Assembly: GCF_050624435.1 (NCBI RefSeq)
Contig: NC_134539.1
Span: forward strand, 143,874,025-143,938,024
Direction of reading: 5' to 3'
DNA from: Tenrec ecaudatus
Lineage: Eukaryota > Chordata > Mammalia > Afrosoricida > Tenrecidae
DNA length: 64,000 nucleotides
Below the pieces are notes generated by a model. That model did no database searches. It worked only from the letters and a program-made list of their open reading frames with translations, and was not told the DNA's origin. Both the position numbers and the translations under genes were made by a program. Positions 45,735 to 55,867 of this stretch are shown in pieces (position 1 is the stretch's first letter; each line of letters begins with the position of its first letter).

Positions 45735-46440
45735 ACAGCTGTTCAATTACTACAACGCTACAGTAATCGAGACAGTGTGCTACATACGGATCAGTGAAAT
45801 AAAACTGAACGTTAAGATTTTTGATCAATTGATTTTTGACAAGAATGCCAAGTTAATGAGGAAAGATTCCTCTTTTCAAGATGGTATTGGGACAATTGGA
45901 TATGCACTACAATTGGATATGTACTAGTTCACACCTTATACTAAAATTAACTCAGAATGGGCCAAAGACTGAAATAAAATAATTAAACCTATAAACCTCT
46001 TAGAAGAAAATACAGTTATAAATCTTTGCAACTCTGAATTCGACAGTGGCTTCTTAGGACACCAGAAGCACAAGTGATAAGATGAGAAGCAGGGGGATCA
46101 AGAAATTTAACTTCATCAGAATTAAAAATGTGCTTCAAAAGTCAAAATCAGGAAAGTGAAAAAGATAACCCAGAGAATTGGGGGAAACATTTGCACTCAT
46201 ATATCTAATAAGGGACCAGTAATCAAATATATGAAGAGCTCTTACAACTTAACAGTAAAAAAGACAAATAACCCCATAAAAATGGGGAAGGTACTGAACA
46301 GGCATTCTCCAAAGAAGATATATAAATGTCCAATAAGCTAATGAAGATATGCTCAACATTATTAACCATTGAAAATCAAAACCAGAATACGATACTACTT
46401 GATTACTCCCAGAATAGCTATGGAGAAGTTCAATACCATC
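45735..46440 (+). mobile_element. Old L1 ORF2 3' segment
   Basis: GACCAATTGATTTTTGACAA-like, GGGACAATTGGATATGCAC, TTAACTTCATCAGAATTAAA and AATATATGAAGAGCTCTTAC blocks match the C-terminal third of mammalian L1 ORF2; heavily mutated. Confidence 0.8.
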
Positions 46441-47049
46441 ACTCAGAGCAAGGCCAGGGTCAGCTGTGGAACAGACCACCAATTGCTCATATGCACATTC
46501 AAGTTGAAGCTGAAAAAATACATTCGAGCTAAAATATGATTTCGAGGATAGTCCACCTGAAATTAGAGACCATATCAGTGGAGACTATAGATCATGATCA
46601 CTGATGACCAAAGACGACATGATTTATGGGATGGCATTTAGGGCGTCATAGCAGAAGAAAGAAAAGGGCCATTGTAAAAGCAGAAAAGAAGGAGGGGGCG
46701 GGGACACCGAAATGGATGTCAAATAGACTGAAATTTGCTCTTAATCACAGAACAGCTGAAGCCAAGGAAGAAATGATGAAGTAAAAGAGCTGAACAGAAG
46801 ATTTCAAATATTGAAGATTTCTTTTCTCATTTTTATTGGGAGCTCCTACAGATATCATAACATTCACAGTTCAGTCACATCAGGCGGTACCCTACAATTG
46901 CTACCACAACTTCACAGCATTTTCTTTCTTCTCGAACTCCTCGATATTGGCTCCCCTATGTCCCCTAAGTATCGAAGGTTCTAAGGGTAAAATATTAGGA
47001 GATGAAAGAAATGCACAGAATCACTGTACCAAAAAAGAATTGGCTGACA
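46441..47049. other. Mixed L1 debris and unassigned sequence
   Basis: 46825-46895 resembles an antisense L1 tail (ATTGGGAGCTCCTACAGAT). The rest is unassigned. Confidence 0.4.
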
Positions 47050-47267
47050 AAATAATAATAATTTATAAATGATCAAGGGTTCATAAAGGAGGGGGAGTTG
47101 GGAAGGAGGGGAAAATGAGGAGCTGATGCCAAGGGCTTAAGTGAAGAGCACATATTTTAAGAATGATGATGGCAACAAATGTACAAATGTGTTTGACACA
47201 ATTGATGTATATATGGATTGTGATAAGAGTTGTATGAACCCCCAATAAAATGATTGTTTTTTTAAAA
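47050..47267 (+). mobile_element. 5'-truncated composite/L1 tail
   Basis: GGGTTCATAAAGGAGGGGGA, GAATGATGATGGCAACAAAT and GGATTGTGATAAGAGTTGTA blocks, then CCCCAATAAAATG and an A-rich end. Confidence 0.85.
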
Positions 47268-47524
47268 AGCATTGGTCAATGTTCAAACATCTCAGACCAC
47301 AGCATATGATCAAGCACCGATGGTATTGAAGGGGGATCTCCCACTTGGGTTGAAGGCTCGACTCTGGGAACTGACAGAAACAACTGAAATGTTGCAATAA
47401 ACATGCCATGCTGCCTGCACTCACAGCCACCAGAACACCCGCCTGGGGAAAATCTGTATTTGTGTCCATTCCAAATGAAAGTGATCCAAATAGAATGTGG
47501 AAGTTGTTAAACAGTATCATTAAT

Positions 47525-47700
47525 ATCACACGCAAGTAAAGTGTTGCTAAAGATAATTCAAAACCGCATGCAGCAGCAATCAGCAGGGGACAGCTAGAAA
47601 TTCAAGCCAGATTCAGAAGAGAATGTGGAATGAGGGCTATCCTTGCTGATGTCAGGCGGAGCTTGACTGAAACAACGGCAAATATCAGTGTGAAAAACAG
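47525..47700 (+). mobile_element. RTE/BovB-type LINE fragment
   Basis: CAGGGGACAGCTAGAAATTC, CCAGATTCAGAAGAGAATG and CTATCCTTGCTGATGTCAGG match the RT region in sense orientation. Confidence 0.8.
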
Positions 47701-48687
47701 TGTGGTGGAGGTGCCTGGTCTCCTCTAACTTCACAAGGGAAAAAGAGAGTCATTATCAGTATTGATCACACAAGGTTGACCCCTCTGAGTCAGACCCTCT
47801 CACCAACCTTTTCACCAGTTCTGACACCAGCTGTCTCACCACGGCACGCTCGACTTCTCCAACAGGTCAGGGAATTTGTTGTAATGACCACACAACACTC
47901 ACAGCTAGGGCTTGATTAGGGAAGTCATAGGCTACAATTCAGGTTCAGGAATCGTCAGGATGTAGTTCTTCGATCACAGTAGTTTCCTCTCGGCCATGTC
48001 ATAGGTTAAGTCTCTCTCTGGCCCTCAGCCTCTTATTTTGGTCTTTGCTTTGTTTGAGCAAGGGTTACAAAGCTCTTTAGCTTTTACTGATAAATCCCCA
48101 GACACGCTCCACTCTGACAAGAAACTTGGGTTCAAAGGTGTTTGGCTCTAGCACTGTGGATTGGCGAACCTAGCTCCCAGTGCCCAACGCGGTCCTGCTC
48201 TTCCAGCCACCTCCTGCCCACACTCATCCTAGGGGCCAGGAAGTCCACCGCACCATCTCCTGCCTCTTCTGGTGCCATCGCTGCCGTTTCTCGACTGCTT
48301 CTCACCCTCTCCGGTGTTACAACTCTCTTCTGTCCACTTGGTTAAGGAAATTATCAGAGCAGGGATCCCAGACCACAGGATGCAGACCACTCTTGACTTG
48401 ACTTTTCTTTCTTATTTAGCATAAAGTTTCCCTTTCTTACTTCTGGGGACAGCGTGTTTTAAACCTAATACAAAGGCAAAACTGACCAGTCCCCTCATTA
48501 GGGTTCCATACACCCGATGAACATGGTCTTACCCCACAAGGCTAAGATGCACATTATGTCCACGATTAGCAAGCGACCCAATCAACTTGGTGAGCCACAA
48601 GCCCCTCATTTACATAATCGTACCCAATCATTTGGTGGGAACAACAAAAGCAATGGCAAAACAAAAACAAACAAAAAACAAAACCTA
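47701..48687. other. Unidentified block, possible LTR-like repeat in reverse
   Basis: No coding potential. Motifs such as TTACAACAAATTCCCTGACC in reverse and a T-rich run suggest an old mammalian repeat in reverse, perhaps a solo LTR. I cannot name the family or find clear ends. Confidence 0.3.
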
Positions 48688-48885
48688 AACTCACTGCCAT
48701 CCAGCCCATTCTGACTCACAGTGACCCTGTAGGACACAGGAGAATGTCCCTGTGGATTTCGAGGGTGTAAATCTTTATAGCAACAGAAAGCTTCAACTTT
48801 CTCCTGCAGAGGGGCTAGTGGGTTTGATCTGCTAACCTTGTGGCTAGCAGCACTACATGTAACCCACTAGACCACCTGGCTCCTT
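48688..48885 (-). mobile_element. AfroSINE copy
   Basis: CTGCCATCCAGCCCATTCTG, GTCCCTGTGGATTTCGAGGG and AGACCACCTGGCTCCTT in reverse; near complete. Confidence 0.9.
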
Positions 48886-48929
48886 AGACAATGGCTAGAA
48901 GCACATTATAAGTAATTCACTGCACCACG

Positions 48930-49036
48930 CTCAGAAGATGCGTCTCTGTTTTATTGACTATGCAAAGTCATTTGACTGTGTGAGTCAAAGCAAATCTCAC
49001 ATGACGTTGCCACAAATAAGAATTCCAGACCATTTA
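48930..49036 (+). mobile_element. RTE/BovB-type LINE fragment
   Basis: TTTTATTGACTATGCAAAGT and CATTTGACTGTGTGAG encode the RT A-motif region (IDYAKSFDCV) in sense orientation. Confidence 0.8.
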
Positions 49037-49208
49037 ACTCTGCTCATAGCAACCCTTTGAGACATGGTAGAACTGCCCCCTGTGAGTTTCCTAGACTATA
49101 AATCTTTCCAGGAGTAAAAACTGTATATTGATTCCTTGGAACAGTTAGTGGTTTCAAACTGGTGGCCTTGTGCTTAGCAGCCAACACAGGGCTGTCATCA
49201 GGGCTCCC
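49037..49208 (-). mobile_element. AfroSINE copy without its last tail bases
   Basis: GCTCATAGCAACCCTTTGAG, AGAACTGCCCCCTGTGAGTT and AGTGGTTTCAAACTGGTGGC. A further head-only scrap follows at 49209-49270. Confidence 0.84.
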
Positions 49209-49270
49209 AGTGCTAGGGGGTTTGAACTGCTGACCTTGCTGATAGCAGCTCAGTGCTTGCCTAACAGCAC
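49209..49270 (-). mobile_element. AfroSINE head fragment
   Basis: GGGTTTGAACTGCTGACCTT and GCTCAGTGCTTGCC fit a truncated reverse SINE directly abutting the previous one. Confidence 0.65.
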
Positions 49271-49411
49271 CCCTAGGGCTGCTGCATTCTAGTACCAGAG
49301 AGAGAAAGGGACGGATACCCACCTAGGGCAGGCGATGATGGTTACTGTGTGACACAGAAAGCAGGGGGAGGAGATCAAGTACCTGCATTTGAGATCCGGT
49401 GCTCTTGCTGC

Positions 49412-49595
49412 CGGAGCCCTGGTGGCATAGAGGATTACAAATGGGCCCGCTAACTAACCTCAAGGTCAGCAGTTCAAAACAACCAGAGGCTCTTTTCTGC
49501 TCCCGTAAAGTTACCATCGTGGATAACCACAAGGGCAGTTCTAGTTTATGCTATGGACTTGCTGTGAGTCAGAACCCACGCAATGGCAGTGAGTA
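49412..49595 (+). mobile_element. AfroSINE copy
   Basis: GGAGCCCTGGTGGCATAGAG head, CTCAAGGTCAGCAGTTCAAA and GTGAGTCAGAACCCACGCAA tail. Confidence 0.9.
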
Positions 49596-50065
49596 AGCGT
49601 TCTTAGTGGGGCTTCTTGGAGAAGGTAACTTGGGTTGGATCCCCATCAGGAGGAGACTGCTCTCCATCACACTCCGCATACACCAAACAAGCACAGACAT
49701 CCAGAGGCGGGGCTGAAGGAGAGAGGGGATAGGACATGGGACTGGGGGAAGGACTAAATGCTTCCAGAGACCAGCCGGGTCTACATGCCCCAGTTAGGAC
49801 TTGGAATAAACTCAGGGTGTGGTATCAGGCATCTGGAAGGCTCCAGGCAGGGGAGTAATGCGTCGCTCTGTATTAAGAGGATCTCTGTGACTCCTGTCTT
49901 CCATGTAGAAGCACAGATAAATGTTAGATGCCTATGGAGACAGCTAGCTCCCCAAGAGTTCTCTCCTAGCAATGTAATTTCATATTCTTCCAGACCAGTT
50001 GGATTTTTTATAATAGGATTACACTGTTTTATGACTTAGAATTTTTTTTAAAAAAAGAGAGAGGC
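49596..50065. other. Unassigned sequence
   Basis: No gene or confident repeat; ends in an A/T-rich run at the edge of the CHCHD1 retrocopy. Confidence 0.4.
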
Positions 50066-50440
50066 TGCCAGGAGCTCAGTGTCCAATGGCGATGCCCAGC
50101 CTGAGGGGCCGCCTGGCGCAGCTGGGGAACCGCAAAAACCTGTCTGAAGCCCAACAAGCCCCTGGTCCTCGCTCACCTCACTGGGGAGCGGCGTCGGGAG
50201 AAGGGCGAGGCAACCTGTATAGCGGAGATGTCGATGATGGTGGCTTGCTGGAAGCTGAATGAATTCTGTGACAAACTACGCAGAAAAGAGATCCAGGGCT
50301 TCTTTGATTGCACTTCAAGGGCTGAGGTGGCGGCAAGATGAAATCTACCCAGGACACTCTGGGAGAGTCTGGGAATTTCTCTCCCAAGAAGCTGAATAAA
50401 TTGTTACAGAAGTTTCCTAACAAACCTCACGGCAGCTAAA
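50066..50440 (+). pseudogene. CHCHD1: CHCHD1 processed pseudogene
   Basis: Intronless plus-strand copy of CHCHD1 (mitoribosomal small-subunit protein mS37, a twin CX9C protein). The frame opens at 50086 with [15 protein letters not shown], shifts near 50150, continues in another frame as [20 protein letters not shown] and [15 protein letters not shown], and ends after another shift as [15 protein letters not shown] with a stop at 50437-50439. Total length fits a parent of about 118 codons. One of the twin-CX9C cysteines is replaced in the second pair, and two frameshifts abolish the product. A possible 3' UTR extends to about 50650 without a clear poly(A) tail. Confidence 0.9.
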
Positions 50441-50684
50441 AATAGGAGAGTCTTTTCAGCGACTAGACAATAGCTTCTGAGAACTTTGAGGATGTGGAGA
50501 CATTTTAGAAAAGTCTGAATGACATTAGAAATTTTAGAAGGGTTAGAATTAAGCAAAACATGTTTTCCCCTCCCACTTTTAAATCATAGTCCGATGGTGC
50601 TTACGCTTTATCTTGAAGTAAACACCTTTGAAGAGGAAAACAAGTTATAAAAGATAGCCATTCAAATAAACAAACTTTGGCACC

Positions 50685-50925
50685 GACACGCAGTGGAATA
50701 CGACGCATCACTGAAGAATTACGGTGGCAGCATGCGTGGGTTTGGAGAACATCGTGCTGAATGAAGCAGTCAATCACAGAAGGACAAACCATGTGTGAAA
50801 CCACTGTTGTAAAAGGGGGAGAAAGTCAGAGTAAAGGTTTCATATCAAAATAGGAAAAAAAAAAAACAGACTTTGATGCTTGCTAGGGGTAGGAGGGGAG
50901 GGAGGCCAGGGGAAGCAACAGGCTA
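50685..50925 (+). mobile_element. Old L1 3' segment
   Basis: GCAGTGGAATACGACGCATC, GCTGAATGAAGCAGTCAATC and TTGCTAGGGGTAGGAGGGG match the end of old L1 ORF2 and 3' UTR. Confidence 0.72.
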
Positions 50926-50928
50926 GAG

Positions 50929-51106
50929 CAGGGGTTCTCAACCTTCCTAGTGCTGCAGCGACCCTGTCATCCAGTTCCTCATGTGGTGGTGACCCCCCCC
51001 CCCAACCATAAAATTCTCTTGGTTGCTACTTCATCACTGTCATTTTGCTACTGTTATGAATCAGCGAGCCCCGTGAAAGGTTGTGACCCACAGTTGAGAA
51101 CCGCTG
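50929..51106 (+). mobile_element. SPIN-type hAT MITE copy 8
   Basis: CAGGGGTTCTCAACC and GTTGAGAACCGCTG ends; flanks GGCTAGAG and GGCTGGAG match at seven of eight bases. It has lost part of the right-hand AAAGGGTCGTTC segment. Confidence 0.93.
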
Positions 51107-51770
51107 GGCTGGAGGGAAGACCGAGTGAAGGGGAAGATAGTGTTCTACGAGAGGAAGAAATTTTAAAAGAGCGGCAGGGCAAGCTATGGGGAGGTTTGAT
51201 GAGTCCTCTACGTCGTTGAATCCAGCAACGATGCTCTCAAGCGTAAAGCCCCACTTCATTCACAATGAGAAGTTTAAAACGAAGAAAGAAGTTCACCATT
51301 CAGGGGCGAAGGTGACACAAGAAGATGAACATAATCCATCATACTTATAAGAAATGATGAGTTGGCAAATGTTTTTCTGTAGATGTAAAAAATGTTGAAT
51401 TGGCAAATGTTTCGCTATGTATGTTTTTATTACAAAAAACAATAATTTTTTAAATAACAATTTTTTATAACAGAACCTCTTGGGAAAAGTCTTGAGACCA
51501 ACCTCCGTCCCTTAATGTGTCAGGGGAGGAGGGTGTTCTCCAAAGATGGCAGGAGAAATCTGGACAGGTGCTCTCCAAACCACGGTCACTCAGGATAAAG
51601 ATGCTCTTCCACGGGGCCAGCCATGGACACAGCACCTGGGATCGCCTGTATCAAACATGCCTGCGATGCTAGCAAGAGAAATACTGTCCGAAAGAAATGC
51701 AATTTGAGACACGGGTGTCATTTTCAATTTCCAGTCACCACCTTAAAAAACAAACAAAAAACGGAAACAG
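51107..51770. other. Unassigned sequence, possible unidentified retrocopy
   Basis: A stretch around 51120-51350 reads as a 56-codon frame at 51186-51353, rich in polar and basic residues (FKTKKEVHHSGAKVTQEDEH), that I could not assign to a parent. The rest shows nothing. Confidence 0.3.
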
Positions 51771-52400
51771 TGCCTGGGGTCTTAAAGGCTTGAAGATAAA
51801 CAAGTGGCCATCTAGCTCAGAAGCAACAACATCCACATGGAAGAAGCACACCAACTTGAGTGATCGCATGGTCCCGAAGGGATCAGTTATCAGGCATCAA
51901 AGAACAAAAAAAAATCATATCATTGGCTGCACACCTCCATGATACGATCGCCGAAGACAAACGGGTGCATAAGCAAATGTGGTGAAGAAAGTTGATGGTG
52001 GCCAGCTATCAAAAGCGATACTGACTGGGGTCTTAAAGGCTTGAAGATAAACAAGCGGCCATCTAGCTCAGAAGCAACAAAGTCCACATGGAAGAAGCAC
52101 ACCAGCCTGTGTGATCGAGTGGTCCCAAAGGGATCAGTTATCAGGCATCAAAGAACAAAAAATCATATCATTGGCTGCACACCTCCATGATACAATCGCC
52201 AAAGACAAACGGGTGCATAAGCAAATGTGGTGAAGAAAGCTGATGGTGGCCAGCTATCGAAAGAGATAGTGTCTGGGGTCTTAAAGGCTTGAAGGTGAAC
52301 AAGTGGCCATCTAGCTCAGAAGCAATAAAGCCCACATGGAAGAAGCACACCAACCTGTGCGATCACGAGGTGCCAAAGGGACCAGGTATAAGGCATCATG
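51771..52400 (+). repeat. Tandem ~250-bp monomers of the composite retroposon
   Basis: Two complete units of 251 and 248 bp and one partial unit, about 90-95% alike by eye. Recurrent landmarks are GGCCATCTAGCTCAGAAGC, CATGGAAGAAGCACACC and AATGTGGTGAAGAAAG. Related monomer sequence lies at the 5' edges of the copies ending at 42068 and about 56985. Confidence 0.93.
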
Positions 52401-53128
52401 CAAAAAAAAAAGAATATATATATATATGTGTGTATGTATATATATATGTATGTGTATATATATACACACACCATAGTGAATGAAGGGGGAAGTGCAGAGT
52501 GGAGACCCGAGGTCCAAGTGTCGACCACTGGAGATCCCCTCACAGAGGGGTTTAGGAGATGAGACGGGTCAGTCAGGGTGCGATGTAGTACCGATGAAGA
52601 ACACAGCTTTCCCCCAGATCCTGGATGCTTCCTCCCCCCAACTACCATGATCCGAATTCTACCTTGCAGGGCTGGATAGGGCAGAGGTTGTACCCTGGTG
52701 CATATGGGAGCTGGAGGCACAGGGAATCCAGGGTGGACGATACCTTCAGGACCAGGGGTGTGAGAGGCGATGCTGGGAGAGTGGAGGGTGAGTGGGTTGG
52801 AAAGGGGGAACTGATTAAAAGGATCCACATGTGACCTCCTCCCTGGGAGATGGATGGCAGAGAAGGAGGGGAAGGGAGACTCCGGATAGGGCAAGATATG
52901 ACACAATCTGTGGATTATCAAGGGCTCATGAGGGAGGGGGGAGCGGGGAGGGAGGGGGAAAAAAAAGAAGAGGACCTGATGCAGAGGGCTTAAGTGGAGA
53001 GCAAATGCTTTGAGAGTGATTAGGGAAAAGAATGTACGGATGTGCTTTATACAATTGATGTATGTATATGTATGGATTGTGATAAGAGTTGTATGAGCCC
53101 CTAATAAAATGTAAAAAAAAAAAAACAA
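51771..53128 (+). mobile_element. Full-length composite retroposon with tandem 5' monomers
   Basis: A 10-bp duplication ACGGAAACAG flanks it at 51761-51770 and 53129-53138. The element opens with tandem monomers beginning TGCCTGGGGTCTTAAAGGC (51771-52021), TGACTGGGGTCTTAAAGGC (52022-52269) and TGTCTGGGGTCTTAAAGGC (partial, from 52270). A TA-rich tract (52413-52465) and a non-coding body (GTGAATGAAGGGGGAAGTGC, GGGCAAGATATGACAC) follow. Its tail is the same as the local L1 tail (GGATTGTGATAAGAGTTG, AATAAA, poly(A)). The reverse-strand frame over the body (52316-53161) is fortuitous. It is probably mobilised by L1, with the monomers acting as promoter units as in rodent L1; function is inferred. 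Confidence 0.9.
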
Positions 53129-53299
53129 ACGGAAACAGGTGGGATTGATTTTTGATGACATAGACTATTTAACCCAAACACCAAAGCATTCTCACTTCAG
53201 CAATTTGGTACATCATTAATGGGGGAAGCTACGGATTATTCCACGCTAAGTCTTAGGAAGTTGGTTCATATGTCACATCTCTCCAGCCAACGGAAACCA

Positions 53300-53503
53300 A
53301 ACCAAACCCACTGCCATTGTATTGACGCCGACTCACAACGACTCTATAGGACAGGGGAGAACCGCCCTTAGGAATTTCTGAGACTGCAACTCTTGGACGG
53401 GAGTCCAAGGTCCATCTGTCTCCCTTGGAGCAGCTGGTGGTTTTCAACTGCTGACCTTGCAGGTAGCAGCCCAACATATAACCACTAAGCCACCAGGACT
53501 CCT
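53300..53503 (-). mobile_element. AfroSINE copy
   Basis: ACTGCCATTGTATTGACGCC, AGGACAGGGGAGAACCGCCC and CCACTAAGCCACCAGGACTC; near complete. Confidence 0.92.
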
Positions 53504-53609
53504 TTCACTCGCCCAGCACAGCTCGATTTGAACACCTGAGATGCTGGGAGTGCTCACATGGCTTCTGCACTGGACAGCAGTCAGGGGAGGGCTCTGGGGA
53601 CCAGGGGCC

Positions 53610-53738
53610 AGACCTGAAGCCAGGACTCGGTCCTCTGCGTCCAGGCCCATCTTCACCACCTACAACCATGGGACCTTAGGCAAGTGCCTTCTTAACGATG
53701 GAGTGATGTCTCGATTTTACGTCAGGGAAATGCCTGGT
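53610..53738 (+). mobile_element. MIR remnant
   Basis: CCATGGGACCTTAGGCAAGT and CTCGATTTTACGTCAGGGAA fit the MIR core in sense orientation. Confidence 0.6.
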
Positions 53739-53745
53739 TCTATGT

Positions 53746-53950
53746 AGAGCCCCAATGGTGTAGTGGGTTTTGAGGTTTGCTGCTAATTACAAGGTGAACG
53801 GTTCGAAGCCACTAGCCTCTCTGAGGGACAAAGATGAGGCATTCTAGTGCTGTAAAGATTTACAGTCTGGGAAGCCCACAGGGAAGTCACACTCTGTCCT
53901 GTAGGGTCACTCTGAGTCAGAATTGACTCAATGGTGATCACAGGAGGTTT
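53746..53950 (+). mobile_element. AfroSINE copy
   Basis: GAGCCCCAATGGTGTAGTGG, ACAAGGTGAACGGTTCGAAG and GAGTCAGAATTGACTCAATG; near complete. Confidence 0.92.
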
Positions 53951-54004
53951 TGTTGTTGCTTGGAGAGGGGGTGTGTGTACATGTTTTGGTTTTTTTTAGT
54001 AGTT

Positions 54005-54640
54005 AAATGTAGCTAACAGTTCATCTGCCAATCCTGTCAGTTAATGGGAGGTCCAAGTGAGCTGATGTAAAACGATAAAGATACAGGCAACTGTGGTGTC
54101 TGATTGAATTGAGCCACCAATCCAGCCACCAGACTATAGTTTGAGTCGATGTCCTAATCCTATAGGAAAATCACTAGTAACACGGAATGCACAGTTCGCT
54201 CACAGGCGGTCTGGGAGAGCTGGGGTAAAGCTGCAGAGATCCAGAGTACGATGCCTGATTGACTTGAAGCATTGATTGCAGAACTCAGTTCTGAGTCTAG
54301 GGCCCAGTCCGAGGTCTGATCCGAGATGATGGAAAGTCAATCTGAATGGAATTGATGCTTCACCTGCCAACACTATCAGTGAACAGAAGGTCCTACTGAA
54401 GTGATATACAGTGATAAAGGGCCAGGCATTGGGGATGTCTGGTTGGATCTGTGGAGCGGCATCAGAATATAGTTCCGACTCCACATCTTCATCCTACACT
54501 CGGAAAACGGCTAATGGAGCCGAATGAACCGTTCACCTGTCGATACAACTGGTTAATGGGAGGTTCGGGCTAGATGATGCAAAACCAACCTGAGCGCAAT
54601 CGTGATGCCTGGTTGGATCTGCCGACCCCGTTGTTAGCAG
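54005..54640 (+). repeat. Three diverged, spaced direct repeats of unknown family
   Basis: Related blocks of about 100-120 bp at 54010-54135, 54355-54475 and 54525-54630, marked by CATCTGCCAATCCTGTCAG, CACCTGCCAACACTATCAG and CACCTGTCGATACAACTGG, each followed by a GGAGGTCC-like element and a GAT(G)TCTGGTTGGATCTG-like block. Spacing is about 345 and 170 bp. No coding or known repeat match. Confidence 0.65.
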
Positions 54641-54967
54641 TGGCCCCTATGCATAAGGGATGGAAACACTACCTGGTCCCAGAATGGGATTAGATGGTTC
54701 AGTAATAACAACAGTAAGCCAAATAACAACAATAATAAATGTTAGATGGTAAACTTGCGGGGAGGGTGCGAGAGGTGGAAACTCGAAGGCCATGGTAACA
54801 AGTATCCCCAAACAACTCAACGATCCTCTTCTCCGGCAAAGGCAGCCGCAGGTCCACTTGTCACTGATGTCTGGGTCTCAGGAGCCCAGGGAGCACAGTG
54901 ATCATAATTGTCCACAAGTTGATTTGACTCGAGGTGCTGTGCTGCTCTCTCTCCAGGAGCGCCCCTG
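54641..54967. other. Unassigned sequence
   Basis: No gene or repeat assigned; a plus frame from 54792 is largely the AT repeat and chance. Confidence 0.4.
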
Positions 54968-54969
54968 TA

Positions 54970-55052
<83 letters not shown>

Positions 55053-55062
55053 TTATTTATTT
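54968..55062. repeat. (AT)n microsatellite with (ATTT)n end
   Basis: About 80 bp of alternating AT followed by a few ATTT units. Confidence 0.97.
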
Positions 55063-55867
55063 TCCCCAAGGAGGGGGCTGATTTTGAGAGCCCAGGCTGT
55101 TTCCTGATGGTGCATGCTGAGCGCCCCAACAGCACTAGCCTCACCACGGTCCAGCTGACCCCGAGCCAAGCCCGGAGGAAGCCTCATCCCACGCTTCCTA
55201 TTGTCCAGGCAGCCTGAGTTTCCAGATGACCCTTCCTGCACCCAGCTGATTCAAAGGCCTGGCAAGACCTGGTGCCAGCCAAGAAGACTGGAAGCAGCCA
55301 GATTTGTTCTCACAGGCCAATGCGCTCAAAGTGACAGCAGGGACGAGTGTGTTCGTCAGGTTCATAGTGTTTGGGGCGAAACCGCTGCGTGGTCGGCCTT
55401 CCGAATGTCAGCTCACTGCCCTGCTGGAAGGAGGACCACAGAACAATGAGGCTGAGTGGTGAGAGTGGGCCATGGGGAGCCAGGCCCTCCAGGCGAACAG
55501 CTCAGCGGTGCCTTAATCAAGTGAAACATATACTTACCCTTGGTCTTGACATTGGTTAGGTGGGTTTACCCCAGAGAATGGACACTGGGTTCCCACAGAA
55601 TCCGGGCCAGGGACGTAGACAGCAGCTTTCTCTGTAACAGCTCCAAACTGGGACCGTACGAGGTGCTAGTGGAATGGAACAATGGAACACAGCTCAGCAA
55701 TCAAGAGTAATGAACGGCAGAGCCATGCAACACCTTGGCTAGACATCAAGGGGGAACCAACCTCAAGAGGTGACATAACGTCTGGCTCCAATTTACGTCA
55801 CCTTCTCAAAGTGACAGGGCTGTTGCGATGGATACACATCGTGGTTGCCAGGGATGCGGACGACAAG
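55063..55867. other. Unassigned sequence
   Basis: No gene, RNA or confident repeat recognised. Confidence 0.4.

Noticed and set aside
52316-53161. 281-codon minus-strand open frame
   Set aside because: It is the reverse strand of the composite retroposon; a similar frame appears at 41394-42056 in its sibling copy, so the opening reflects repeat composition, not a gene.
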